A DNA stretch of 64,000 nt from Heterocephalus glaber (lineage: Eukaryota > Chordata > Mammalia > Rodentia > Bathyergidae): contig NW_004624747.1 of NCBI RefSeq assembly GCF_000247695.1, positions 14,698,009-14,762,008 of the forward strand, given 5' to 3'. The notes under the pieces were generated by a model, which ran no database searches, was not told the origin of the DNA, and saw nothing but the letters and a program-made list of their open reading frames with translations. A program made the translations under genes and the position numbers. Below, one piece after another: positions 11,131-21,814 of this stretch. How positions within the stretch are numbered: position 1 is the first letter of the stretch; each line of letters begins with the position of its first letter.

Positions 11131-11294
11131 AGTAGTGTCAGCACATCCTGCTACCTCTATCTGAGAAGTATACCCCAAATCAAACCATGTCTCCCCATGT
11201 CCAGTGCTACCACACTGGCCTGGCCCTCCATCACTTCTCGCTTGGGCCTCCCCACGGGTTTCTCTGCCTCCCCCTACACTGTGATTTATTCTCC

Positions 11295-11790
11295 ATAAGA
11301 TGCCAGAGATCCTATTCAAAAACAAACCTAACCAGATCACTCCTCGTAGAATCCTGAGGCTCCCACTGTACCCAGAGGAAAAGCTACACCTTTACCTGAG
11401 CCTACAAAGTCCTGCTCAATCTGGTCTCTGTTTACTTCTCTCACCTTCTCTTCTATCGTTCTTCTTCTGTTCACAAACAACACTGGCTCTTGGTCTTTCT
11501 CAAATCTTCCAAGCTACTTCCAGCCTCAGGACTTTTTACTTGCTATTTTTCCCAACTGGAAGGTTTTGCTTTAAATCATTTAAAAAAATATTGAAAGATA
11601 CAAAATAATATTTGCTAAAATATATACATCTAATGAATAATAAAGCAATAGCTGGGTAGTCATCAAAATGTTTACAGTTTTTAAAAAGATGGACTACAAT
11701 TCTTTCAGATATCCACATGAACAACTCCCTCAGATCTCTGCTCAAATGTCCAATGTCATGAGCACATCAAGCCACTCATGACACATAGCA
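11295..11790 (+). mobile_element. L2 LINE fragment with an internal AT-rich interruption
   Basis: 'ccagatcactcctcgtagaa', 'tcccactgtacccagaggaa', 'caagctacttccagcctcag' and later 'ctcagatctctgctcaaatg' follow the L2 order. About 11576-11700 is unrelated AT-rich sequence that interrupts the element. Confidence 0.65.
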
Positions 11791-12035
11791 AGAGCCCTGT
11801 GCTCTGTAGTCCAGGGACAGAACTTGGCCTTGGAGCACTACAGCTCGATGTGTGAGCATGTGGGAAGCAGATCCTCCAAAAAATTGTGGATGCATATTGA
11901 CCATACTTGCAAAGCTGATGTATAAAACCAGAGTGTCAATTTATTAATTTACATGAGCACAATACCTCTAGAGAGGAAAGATACTGAGAGAGTTGGTCTA
12001 GCCCTGTAGATACGTCACTTGAGAACAATAAATCC
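11791..12035. other. No recognised feature
   Basis: No repeat or coding assignment. Confidence 0.35.
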
Positions 12036-12039
12036 TTCT

Positions 12040-12180
12040 CGTTGTTTTTATTAACAGCTTCATTGAGGTATAGATGATATACAAAAACTAGCACATGTGG
12101 TGAATTTGGATATAGGGATATACCCATGAAACCATCATCATAAACATATCCATCACCTCCAAAAGTTTTCAAGTGCTCTT
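12040..12180. mobile_element. L1M fragment
   Basis: 'acagcttcattgaggtatag' and 'acatatccatcacctccaaa' match a common decayed L1M segment. Orientation not decided. Confidence 0.5.
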
Positions 12181-12249
12181 CATTTTTGTTTGTTTATTTG
12201 TTTTGTTGTTGTTCATGTGTATGTTAAGAACACTTAACATGCAATCCAT

Positions 12250-12318
12250 TTCTCTCTCTCTGTGTCTATATCTGTCTTTCTGTCTCTGTCTCTCTCTCCC
12301 TTTCTCTTTCTCTTTCTT
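12250..12318. repeat. TC-rich simple repeat
   Basis: Imperfect tctctctgtctt-type pyrimidine repeat following the L1M fragment. Confidence 0.75.
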
Positions 12319-12543
12319 ATCTACTATTTTCTACTGACTTCCAGATTCAGAAGAGTTATATAACACCAGAATTCAATGGCATTAGTTTAGTATAAAAACT
12401 CCAACTTCCAAGTGAGCTGAACATTTGGGTCAGCAAAATTCTTCCCAGAGAATCAGTACCATAGAAACTCAAATTCTTAGCAGGAAAGGCACCCATTTCA
12501 ATTGGATCTAGAGTACCTGAGATGCTCTGCATAGAATCTTTTG

Positions 12544-12634
12544 GGGTTTTTTGTTTTTTTGGTACCAGGGATCGAACTCAGGTCCTTGCGCTTGCACAGC
12601 AGGCATTGAAACTACTGAGCTAAATCCCCTGCCC
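12544..12634 (-). mobile_element. ID SINE (ggtacc subfamily), 17-bp perfect duplication
   Basis: T-rich tail, ggtaccagggatcgaactc, then gagctaaatcccctgcc. Flanked by identical 17-bp copies ctgcatagaatcttttg at 12527-12543 and 12635-12651. A perfect long duplication indicates a comparatively young insertion. Confidence 0.96.
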
Positions 12635-12944
12635 CTGCATAGAATCTTTTGATGTCATTTACCTCCATGATACACATGCACCTGTCGGCAGAAGGATTAG
12701 GAACCACTGAGTCTGGTGGTCTGTGGCCTCCAACCTCCTGAACAGCATTGAGGTAAATTTCCTAGCATCTCCTTTCTGTTTCTCAAGTCATCTCTCCCTG
12801 CTGACAACACACTATTATTATTAGATATATTAATCATTCAATCAGATCTCAATCAGATTTATAGACCCAGGAGTCCCATTTTTTTTTTAATGTATTTGGA
12901 CCAAAAACTAAGTATAGGAGAAAGAAGTGCATGGAATAGATAAA

Positions 12945-13140
12945 GATGTGGAGTTTGTAGTCTGATATTTCTAGGTTTGGGTCTGTGTCCTACCTGTGTG
13001 TCCTGGGACAAGTGACAACTCCCTCATAGGGTTTAATTTCCTCAATTGTAAATAAGAATATGAATATTTCTTCCTCCTTGGTTTGTAATGTGTGGGAAAT
13101 ACTTAGCACGGTTCTCAGTACATCATAAGCCTCTCTCTGG
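12945..13140 (+). repeat. MIR SINE
   Basis: 'gtggagtttgtagtctgata', 'gtgtcctgggacaagtgaca', 'aatttcctcaattgtaaata' and 'tacttagcacggttctcagt' follow nearly the full MIR order. Confidence 0.75.
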
Positions 13141-15155
13141 TCCCTACTCATAAGGAAAGTCACATTTCCTTATGTTGACCTTTTTTGGGAAGATACCTCA
13201 CTTTACACCAAGGTGTATGGGCAGCAAATTTAGCTTAAGATGTAACATTTACTGACCTTGCCAGACCAGAGACATTTGTCACTGGTGGTTATGTTGCTCT
13301 CCATTCTCGGAACTCTTACTGAGAGTGGTCCTGGGATGAGTACCTCTTTCCACTATGGAAGCCTTACAGGGTAGAAGAGTGACTTGGATTCATCTAACCA
13401 GATGTTTTCTCCACGGATTCAGAATCTTGAGCAACTGATTGAGAAGGATGAACTTGTGAACCAGAATATTCATGCTACTAGACATTTGCTGTGGTTCCTG
13501 ATGCTTGCAAATCTGACTCTGTAGCCCCTCATTTATCCCATACACCCTGACTCCTTCTCATATATGCTATTGTAGTTGAAGGAAATCAAAGTTAAATTTC
13601 TGTCACTTGCTATCAAGCGTGCTGGTTGTTACCTACTGTGCACCACACACTATGAATGTAAGAGCTAATACAACATGGTCCTTTCCCATGCTCACTTTTC
13701 CAGCAGACTCGCAAGGAGGCACAGACAATTTTCATTAGGTGCCTGGTTATGTAGTATCCTTCCTCCTTCACGCTCTTAAAAAGGCAACATCTGATTAGAA
13801 CTGAGATGAGGGAAAGGGGCAGGAAAATAATGACTGAAAACTGATATTTTATTTCTGTCCATACTATGTCCCCATTCTAGAGACCAGAGACCATAGCCAA
13901 GCTCAATCTTATGAGCCTATTTAGAAGTCTAGCTAATTAATGACTGTAAAAGCAGTTTGGACTTTGCAAGCCTTTTATAATGTGCCTCATTTAGACATAA
14001 TGGGCTCAAGATTGCCTCTGGCATTCTCAGGAAAATTAAAAATCCAGTAGGCAGTGGAATGGCCTCTACGTGATTTTCCTATTACTTTTATTTTTATTAT
14101 GATTGCAAATAGCAGCATTACTAATGGTACCTTGGACAAGGATGCCTTACCAAGGAAGGTTTTGTTGTACACAGCACGATTTACTGGTTCTCTAGCCAGC
14201 AGCATGCTGACTACTTCTACATGATGTCATTAAACACTCGCCAGATATTGGGGAGTTGGAGGCCTCCTGAACATGTGGAGTCCTTCCTAACATGGGACCA
14301 CTACAAACAATGACACCATTCATTACCCTGCAGCTTGACAACAGTCTTAATTGGTACTTTTCTAACCCTCAGGGACATGTCTGGCATGGTGAACTGGGCC
14401 AAATTTAGTATTCTGGAAGTCTGGGTTAGCATGGAATATAGAAAAGATGTCAGCATATAAACTGGATGACTAGGTGTGGTCAATAATCACTATCTATCAG
14501 GGTATGTTGCTCCAAATAACCAAAGTACCTCTACCAAGTTCAAAGCGAAAAGAAGAGAAAATGTTTTTCAATACTATCAAAAAAATTTTAGCATCGCCAT
14601 GAAGGTCAAAGAATCATGATCAGAGACTAAAGAGCCAGCACTTCTGTGAGAGTCAGAGAACTGTGATCAGGGATTATATTGCCAGGAATAAAATCCAAAC
14701 CACAATATATCAGCAAAGACAACTGCTACCACTATGTTTTGTGCACACTTCAGTTTAACTGTTTTAAATACCACCTTTGACGGGTTTCAAGGGATTTCAG
14801 GGCTGATCAAGAAAAAACATATGATCACCAGAAGTAGTGACATAGGACAAGAGTTATTGAGTGATACTTGAATAATGGTTACATGAGCAGAGAAGTCATC
14901 ACAGCAGGAGGGGAGGAAAACAAGGAACTCCTGGAGAGAGGGGGATTAGACAGGGGGCTTATGCATCATCTAGCAGAATATGCTCAGCGTCTCACTAGGA
15001 GGTCCTGAGTCAGGAAGATCTAAAGAGCAGCAGTAGTCACAAGGGCCTGTCTAATCAATGGGTAAGAGCTGTAGTTTTCCAAAATGGGCACCAAATGACT
15101 AAATCTTTTCTGATTGAGCTATCTTTTAAATAATTAGATGTGTCACAATTGGAAT
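13141..15155. other. About 2 kb without recognised features
   Basis: No repeat family, open coding signal or RNA gene recognised. Around 14600-14690 two similar 30-bp stretches ('gaatcatgatcagagactaa' and 'gaactgtgatcagggattat') form an imperfect local duplication. Confidence 0.3.
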
Positions 15156-15157
15156 TT

Positions 15158-15248
15158 GGGAGCTAGAGTGTATCTCATTAGTAGAGAGAGAGCTTACTTA
15201 GCATGCACAAGGCCCTGGGTTCAATCCCCAGCACTAAGAAAATAAAAT
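15158..15248 (+). mobile_element. Older ID SINE
   Basis: 'gcatgcacaaggccctgggt' then 'tcaatccccagcacta' with an A-rich tail. It belongs to an older ID type lacking the ggtacc 3' end. No clear duplication remains. Confidence 0.75.
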
Positions 15249-15590
15249 TGAATTGGTTCTTTGGGTCTTTGACTTCACAAGTCTCAGCCTGAAGTGAAGA
15301 AATAAGCAACTGAAGGCCAACATACAGGGCCATTTTAGGACCATATATAGAGGCTATTTAGGAGTCACTTATAAAACAATTTTTTTCTCATTGCACCCCT
15401 TGGAAAGCAGGGTGTATCTGCCATCATGCTCACCTAAAAATGAAACCCACTTGTGCTGGCTTACCCACATTGCTTGGTGCCAAATTGAAATCTTTCATAG
15501 GTGAGTCAAATTGGTGGGGCTAGGTCAGTGACATGTCAAGGGCAATGAAGATAGACTTCCCAGGTACACAGTTAGTAGAAAATTTAGAAG
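15249..15590. other. No recognised feature
   Basis: No repeat or coding assignment between two ID copies. Confidence 0.35.
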
Positions 15591-15602
15591 CAATATAATA
15601 AA

Positions 15603-15673
15603 GTTGGGGATAAAGCTCTTGTCTAACATGCACACAGCTCTGGGTTTAATCCTCAGCACTGAGAGAAAAAAAC
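15603..15673 (+). mobile_element. Older ID SINE with duplication
   Basis: 'gttggggataaagctcttgt' to 'tttaatcctcagcactgaga' and an A-tail. A perfect 12-bp duplication caatataataaa lies at 15591-15602 and 15674-15685. Confidence 0.88.
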
Positions 15674-15879
15674 CAATATAATAAAACTGACTGCAATCAA
15701 TGTGCTTTATATTATCACCATGAACCATTCGTTCTAAATAATATAGCAATGATAAGATAAAGCTCCCCAATGGTGCAGATCCTGTCCATTTACCAGGTAG
15801 TTTCAAAATGTATGTGCAAAAAGTCAAAGAGTCAAGTTTATCACAAAGAAGAACATAATCAGATAATTTTCATGACTAG

Positions 15880-16230
15880 ATATCAGGAATTACATATAAA
15901 ACTAGAGCAATTACATGGTACATGCATATAAGGGCACTTGATTTATAACAAACATGCTCCCAGAGAGCAATGGAGAAACAATAGCTTTTTCAATAAATGG
16001 TGCTAGGTCAATTGACCATCCATATGGAAAAAATCTGAGTCTTGATTTCTACTTCATATTATACACCAAAATCAATCTCAAGTGGATTATAGATCTAAAT
16101 GAAAACTAAAACATAGCAAAGCTTCTAGAAGACAAAAATACAAGAGTATATCCTGAGCCTGAAGTAGGCAGAGACTTGGCTCTTAAACAAGACCCAGAGA
16201 ACCAAATGGGTAAAACCCCACAGAGTGGTT
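15880..16230 (+). mobile_element. L1 ORF2 fragment
   Basis: 'tttttcaataaatggtgcta', 'caattgaccatccatatgga' and 'atagatctaaatgaaaacta' are L1 ORF2 3' coding sequence with stops. The rest of the element is absent. Confidence 0.75.
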
Positions 16231-16412
16231 GGTTCAAAGTAAAGGGGGACTCACAAATCAAAGTTCTTAAAGTTGCATGGACTTAGAAACATTTTCAATT
16301 TCAAAATGTTCAGGCTAAAGTATCCCAAAAGAGAAGGGAGTTTCCCAAGCTGTTCTTCAATGAGAAGCATCCATGCCCAGGCTGCAGTGATAGAGGTAGT
16401 GACTCTGATTTC

Positions 16413-16828
16413 TTTCTTTCTTTCTTTTTTTTTTTTGGTTTCTAATACTGTTTTTATTTTTTCATTGTCTTAAAAATGATATTTGACTTTGTCGAACAAC
16501 TGCAACCAGAAACAAAAGCTGTGTTTTGGTACTTGGGAGGTGTCACTAAACAATGTCAGCACATTTCCTCACTTCTTGGCTGTTTTACTTTACCGGCTTA
16601 CTACTTGGTAGCATTTTGCAGCCAAATGGGAGTTGTGATCCCTTGATTAGAGTCCCTTGTGTTCATCTCTGGGCAGTCTAATGCTCAGCCGAAAGCCACT
16701 AGGATACACACAGGTGGATGAGCACTGGGAAGTAGCTCTGAGTCAAGAACAAGACCTCAGGAGCCACTGGAGGCTCCAACCTATGGGAAGTCATTACTTA
16801 CTGAGTAAGAAAGGTGAGAGGAAAGGAA
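16413..16828 (-). pseudogene. 5'-truncated retrocopy of an unidentified mRNA 3' end
   Basis: On the minus strand this 416-bp insert ends in a poly(A)-like tail (T-run about 16413-16436). A canonical AATAAA (tttatt at 16453-16458 on the plus strand) lies about 17-22 nt before the tail. A perfect 15-bp duplication agtgactctgatttc flanks it at 16398-16412 and 16829-16843. These are the marks of L1-mediated retroposition of a polyadenylated transcript, truncated at its 5' end. The body is not a SINE or L1 I recognise, so it is probably the 3' UTR of a cellular mRNA. Parent gene unknown. Confidence 0.8.
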
Positions 16829-16844
16829 AGTGACTCTGATTTCA

Positions 16845-16915
16845 AACACAGTGCTTGTTTTCTATGAGCCACAAACTGTGCAAAGCACTTTGCTACCTTT
16901 TTCTTATCTGTATTT
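16845..16915 (-). repeat. MIR-like fragment
   Basis: 'caaactgtgcaaagcacttt' resembles the antisense MIR 3' end. Short and weak. Confidence 0.35.
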
Positions 16916-17159
16916 CAGTCAGTGCTTGATGCCTGGGAATTGGTCACCATGGAAACAACCATATGAGAAAATCTATCTTTTAATCTCTCTCCACTACCTT
17001 TTCCTTTAATATCTGAAATTTTTAATTTACAAAATTAAGACATGAAGAATCAATCGTGAAAGTGAAATTTCAATGAGTGCTTCCTGCTGTCTTGCTTTAT
17101 TCAATGAGCAATAAACCTTCACATTGGGTATATAATTATAACTGTAAAAAATTATTCCC

Positions 17160-17285
17160 TCATATTTCCTTACAGAGTATTAAATAGTCATAGCTACTGT
17201 TGTTACTTCCATTTTTCCAAGAGGGTAAACTGAGCCATACAAAGTTAACTATTAGGTCTGGAACCAAGGCAGAACATTGTAAGTC
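17160..17285 (-). repeat. MIR SINE fragment
   Basis: 'cttccatttttccaagaggg' then 'taaactgagccatacaaagt' matches antisense MIR. Confidence 0.55.
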
Positions 17286-17605
17286 ATGACCAGAAGAGTC
17301 ATTGGCCAGTTTTGCAGGGGCCTTCTCAAGCAGAGTGAATCTGCTATTTCAAGGTTTGCCTCCTTATGGGTGAGTTACTACTACAGAGAATGCACCAGAT
17401 ATGTACTTGGCCTCCACTTCAATTAGCTTAGTTCATGACTTCCTCACCTCGTTTCTGAACTCTTCATCCTGCCTTCATTCTTCTCCCATTGTACACATCA
17501 TGTAAAAACAGTCTCAGATTCACCTTTGTACAACAAAGTTCTGATAGGTCACTTTCTTGCCCCCAAAGAATCAATAGCTCCCCTTTGCTTTTTTAAAAAA
17601 TATAG
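17286..17605. other. No recognised feature
   Basis: Nothing recognised before the microsatellite-tailed ID. Confidence 0.35.
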
Positions 17606-17610
17606 TGCTC

Positions 17611-17657
<47 letters not shown>

Positions 17658-17728
17658 TTTGCTGGGATTGGAACCCAGGGCCTCACATGTGCTTGGCAAG
17701 TACTCTACCACTGAGCTATACCCAATCA
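17611..17728 (-). mobile_element. Older ID SINE with (CA)n tail
   Basis: Minus-strand ID body at about 17657-17728 ('gaacccagggcctcacatgt', 'tctaccactgagctataccc'). Where the A-tail belongs there is a (TG)n/(CA)n array at about 17611-17656 with one interruption. The microsatellite probably grew from the SINE tail. It gives artefactual His-Thr open frames on the minus strand. Confidence 0.85.
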
Positions 17729-17968
17729 TATATTGCCAGAAGTAGACCTTGCCTCGAATTTTGACACCAGCATTTACCAACAGAGTGTCTCCCTGGGTAT
17801 ACTTAACTTCTCTAAATATCACTTTTTTCATCTAAAACTAAGAATGAAATGAAGATTGATGTGAACATAAAAAGGGATGTTTTGAGTATAATACCTAAGT
17901 GTAGTGATGTAAGGATGTGGTAGTTTTAATAGTTAGTCTAGAGCACTTGACTCAGTTAACAATAAAGC

Positions 17969-17970
<2 letters not shown>

Positions 17971-18009
<39 letters not shown>
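17971..18009. repeat. (CT)n microsatellite
   Basis: About 19 uninterrupted CT units. Confidence 0.97.
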
Positions 18010-18015
<6 letters not shown>

Positions 18016-18019
18016 GCTT

Positions 18020-18200
18020 TGCACCAAGTACTGTGCTAGCACTTCTCATACAGGCCATTATCACATCTGCACAACTACCTTCAGAGATAAAGCTACTATT
18101 TTCTGCATTTTTTAAACATACAAAGAAACTGAAACTCAAAGGTGTTGCCCAACCAATAAATGCTAGAATTCACTTTGAAACTCAGACCTGAGGAACTACA
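18020..18200 (-). repeat. MIR SINE
   Basis: 'caagtactgtgctagcactt', 'aaagaaactgaaactcaaag' and 'aactcagacctgagg' follow antisense MIR order. Confidence 0.65.
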
Positions 18201-18224
18201 AAGCTCATATTTTTTAACACTATA

Positions 18225-18345
18225 CTTGGTCCATCTACATCAAAATCTCTGGGGGAATTTTTAAAAAGCAGATTGCCTGTACCCCAATCCAGAGTCATTA
18301 TGATGAAACAGGGTTACCCAACAATCAAGAAACACTTGCTTTGAT
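18225..18345 (+). mobile_element. MER5-like hAT DNA transposon fragment
   Basis: 'catcaaaatctctgggggaa' and 'aaagcagattgcctgtaccc' resemble the body of MER5A, an old non-autonomous hAT-Charlie element. Confidence 0.55.
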
Positions 18346-19270
18346 TGTTATGCATGTGGGAGAAATAACTTCTTTATTCTCTAATCCACATTATTTCTGA
18401 ATCTTTTGCTACAATAAGTTAGTCTTTTATCACAACAAATACCTTCAGGGAATTAGAATCTTCAGGAACCAGAGTCAGAAATCATTATTCTACAAAGCAA
18501 TTTGATGGCTTAATGCACACCGGAATTTGAGATCCTCTCTGTTAAGCATCTCCATTCAGTTTCTGACCTTCCCATTCCTCTGAGATAGTTAAGCCCTTTT
18601 ATCTGATTGTCCATGGGGTTCACATCTCAGAACAGACAACAACTCCACAGAGATGATTTGAAGATCCATGATATTGCTAAATCCCACTTGGAAACACTCA
18701 GAGGAGCCTTGGAACTACTCTAGTAAAATCCTCACTGATACAGGAACTCTGGATACTCAAGATATATCAACAGGATCCTCATCTCAGTGGCAAAAACTAA
18801 AGAAGGCCATAGTAAAGAAAAGTGCTTTCTGATCGTCTTTCTGATGAAGCTCCTATAGATAATCAGATAAAAAATTTATTTCAGAGATATGATCAGATCA
18901 TAAACTCAAGGCATAGCAGTGGGCTTAGCTGAGTAGATCTCAAATAGTATAAACATGATAATAATTAATAGATTACATACATTTTACATAAGAGGCTAGC
19001 TGTACTGCTATATGAGGACGTTAAAACTCTCTAGGCAAGGAAGTCGCAAGAAGAACAGTAGTATTTAAAATAGCTAATGAAGACACTCAGTCAACAAAAG
19101 GACAATTTCTACACAATTATCTGGTTATTTAAAGCTCTTACCACTTGAGGATCTTATAAAATCAGGTCTCTGATTCAAAACCATTCTCTTCTTCATAGTT
19201 CATTTACAATTCTGTTTGAATATTAAGCTTCCTTATGGTTAATATAGAGTCCATGCAGAATGAACTTGGC
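18346..19270. other. No recognised feature
   Basis: AT-rich sequence without recognised repeats or genes. Confidence 0.35.
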
Positions 19271-19274
19271 AATC

Positions 19275-19420
19275 TTCCTCAACAGAGATTATAATACCTG
19301 CCCCATGAGGTTGTTGCAAAGATTAAATAAGATAATAGGGATATTCATGTCATGAATATTCATGATAAAGGTACATAAAACATGCAGTACATTGTTCAGA
19401 ATGTGTTTGCATTAGTAAAT
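19275..19420 (+). repeat. MIR-like 3' half
   Basis: 'aatacctgccccatgaggtt' and 'gttgcaaagattaaataaga' match the MIR 3' half. Confidence 0.55.
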
Positions 19421-20055
19421 ATAAGTCCCTCTCATCCCCTTCCTGTTTCTAGGATATAACTTCTAAATTAGGTATGCCAGCCAAATACAGCCCATAGATA
19501 TTTTGTTTGTTGTTTGTAATGATCTTTTTAAAAATTTTGTTAATTAGACTCCAACATAGAACTTAGAAGATTTTGGTTTTCTTCAAATGAACAGAAACTG
19601 TAGAAACACAGAGTACTGCGGCCCCTTCCAAGGACCAGAACCAAGAACCTGTTATTTCCTTTCACCAACTTTCACCTTTGTGGCCTATATTACTGGATTC
19701 TACTTTGTCTTCATGTCTACTTTGTCTCTTTCTTGTCTGGAGGAGTGAGTAGTGAAAGAGCTTGTTGAAAGCTCTCATGTCACCCAGAATTTTGGGTGGA
19801 GAAAATTGCCTTTGATCCCTAGGCAGGTAGTGGATGTGTCTAATGACAAAAGACATGCTAACTGTACTGTACTATTTCTAAAAAAAAGATAATATACCTT
19901 CATTATGACTTCCTTAGTCAATTACTCCTTAGGCAGCCAATTGTTTTCCTACTCATCATATATCATTTATTGAATGGCTGAAGCCCTACTATGCTCAGGG
20001 CACAATAGTCCATTCTATAGAGTATACTAAATTGGCAAGAAAGAGTCCTCATCTA
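19421..20055. other. No confident feature
   Basis: 'gccaaatacagcccatagat' at about 19479-19499 resembles the hAT-type element seen at 58640-58855, but the match is too short to call. The rest is unassigned. Confidence 0.3.
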
Positions 20056-20059
20056 GGTA

Positions 20060-20300
20060 ACTCATGCTCATTATTTAGGTCTCAGCATTAATATCCTTTC
20101 CTCCAGAAAGCCTTCTCTAAGCTGTAACTAGGCATAGCAGATGCTTAGCTGAGTAGATCTTTGAACTCAGTCAATGTCCTTCTCTATATACCTCCTATGA
20201 CTTCCTTATAGTGTCCTATTAATTGTGTCTCCCATTCTCAGTACAGTACCCAATATCCAGTGAGCTTAATGATATGCTGGAAGAAAGAATAAATGTATGA
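20060..20300 (+). mobile_element. L2 LINE fragment
   Basis: 'aggtctcagcattaatatcc', 'ccagaaagccttctctaagc' and 'cagtacagtacccaatatcc' follow the L2 3' order. Confidence 0.65.
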
Positions 20301-20714
20301 TTGCATGCATGAAAAAATGAAAGACTGGATGCTTGTACAACTATTTGCAATAGAACTGAGAAGTGGGGCAAATGTACTCAGTGGCAACAAGGTACCATTT
20401 GTTCACCATTTTAAATATCTCCCCTGAATAAAGGAATTTAGGAGTCCAGTCTATTAATATTCAAAATTGACTAAGAACTATAGTGATTACATGGAGATAA
20501 TTAAAGTATTTTTCAATAAAAATGTAATTCATTCCTTGCAAGGAACTCTGGTATAAAGTTCTTTACGTAAATTAAGCTCTTAGAACACCGTAGTCATTCA
20601 ATCATAGCACAATAGTTATTATGAGTGCTAATATTTATAATATTGCATCAGTTATCTTTGCTGTTTTATTCTCAGCACAGAATTTGGTATATAGGACTGT
20701 TCAATAAATATGAG
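20301..20714. other. No recognised feature
   Basis: AT-rich. It ends with a MIR/L2-like 'ggactgttcaataaatatga'. Confidence 0.3.
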
Positions 20715-20766
20715 ATTTGCAAGCTCAAGGTCCTGAGTTCCATCCCCGATACAAAAAAAAAAAAAA
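20715..20766 (+). mobile_element. 5'-truncated ID SINE
   Basis: Only the 3' half is present: 'aagctcaaggtcctgagttc', 'catccccgatac', then an A-run at about 20753-20766. Confidence 0.7.
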
Positions 20767-20971
20767 GAGAGAGATAAATCAAATATTTAATCAGTGATGA
20801 GTTAATAATATTAGCTCAAAGAAAGAAGTTAATCTGATCTTCTTAAGGACTCTGGATGGACCATGAAACCCCTGAGTGTGCCCTGGGATCCTTAGGATCC
20901 ATGATAAAAGTTCAGTGTTCAGCCTCAGCCTCAGAGGGGGAGCTTCTGCAGGATCCCAGGAGCTGTGCTTC

Positions 20972-21064
20972 TTATCTAGTCTTTTGAAGGTCATGCCTAA
21001 GTCAACCCTGCCACAGAGGGCACCTTATCTCTGGCAGCACAGGAGCCTGAGGGCCCCAGATAAG
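20972..21064. promoter_or_regulatory. Cluster of three GATA-factor motifs
   Basis: TTATCT at 20972-20977, TTATCT at 21025-21030 and AGATAAG at 21058-21064 lie within 93 bp of otherwise repeat-free, GC-richer sequence. Three WGATAR matches this close is more than expected in most 100-bp windows but can occur by chance. No promoter element accompanies them. Confidence 0.25.
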
Positions 21065-21420
21065 CTCTGAAGGAGAGTGGGATACAACTAGATGGGGCTC
21101 CTGATTAGACCTGAACATTCTGAGGTCTGCCGGGGTCTGAAGGTTTGACCTGATGTTTCAGGCTTCTTCTTGTATTTTGCAGAAAAGCTGCACAGCTGCA
21201 GGATCAGGGTAGGGGTGGAGTTTCAAAAAGAGGAAAGGAAGAGGACTGGAGATAGAGAAGAACGGAGACAGACGCGTGCACATGCACTCACAACTGGCTC
21301 AGATGTAGAGTGGGGAGGCAGGCTGGGAACGACATGGGAAATGGGAGGGGCCCAGAGAAGATGGAGAGAGTCAGGGCAGAAACTGACAGGGACACACAGA
21401 GGAAGTGATCCAGGAAAAAG
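21065..21420. other. GC-richer unique sequence
   Basis: Unique-looking. An acceptor-like 'cttcttcttgtattttgcag' at about 21163-21182 has no matching donor nearby that I would trust. Confidence 0.3.
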
Positions 21421-21545
21421 AGATGAGAGAGAGAGAGGGAGAGAGAGAGAGGAAGGAGAAGGAGGAGGAGGAGGAGGGGAAAGGGGAGGGGAAGGAGAGG
21501 AAAAAGAGGAGAGGAGAGGTAGAGAACACTCAGAGAGAGAGACAG
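21421..21545. repeat. Polypurine (GA/GGA)n tract
   Basis: More than 100 nt almost without pyrimidines on the plus strand, including GGA repeats and three runs of four G. It generates charged Glu/Arg/Lys-rich open frames on plus and Ser/Leu/Pro-rich ones on minus, which are artefacts. Confidence 0.9.
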
Positions 21546-21814
21546 ACAAAGACATCCACTCAGAAAGATACACAAAAATATAGAGACACCGAGAAGAGAA
21601 GAGCTGGGAAACTAAAGAAGCACAAACATTGAAAGTCACAGAGAAACATAGGCTATTAAAACAGATAAATGCACAAAACACAAGATATATAGAATAAAAG
21701 GGAGAGGTAAATATAAGGACGAAAGACAGCAGACAAGCTGATAAACCTGTGGGTCAGCTTTCTCTAGAGCAGCTCTCTACACTCACCTGAGACTCTTACT
21801 TGGTAGTTCTGAGG
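21546..21814. other. Purine-rich tail, then unassigned sequence
   Basis: A-rich continuation of the purine tract to about 21730. No feature follows until the ERV-like LTR. Confidence 0.35.

Noticed and set aside
17571..17831. His-Thr repeat proteins on minus (also at 31120-31329 and 57867-58184)
   Set aside because: Translation of (CA)n/(TG)n microsatellites.
21170..21681. Long overlapping open frames on both strands (up to 152 codons)
   Set aside because: They lie on a polypurine tract. The predicted proteins are low-complexity Glu/Arg/Gly on plus and Ser/Leu/Pro on minus, as expected from composition alone.
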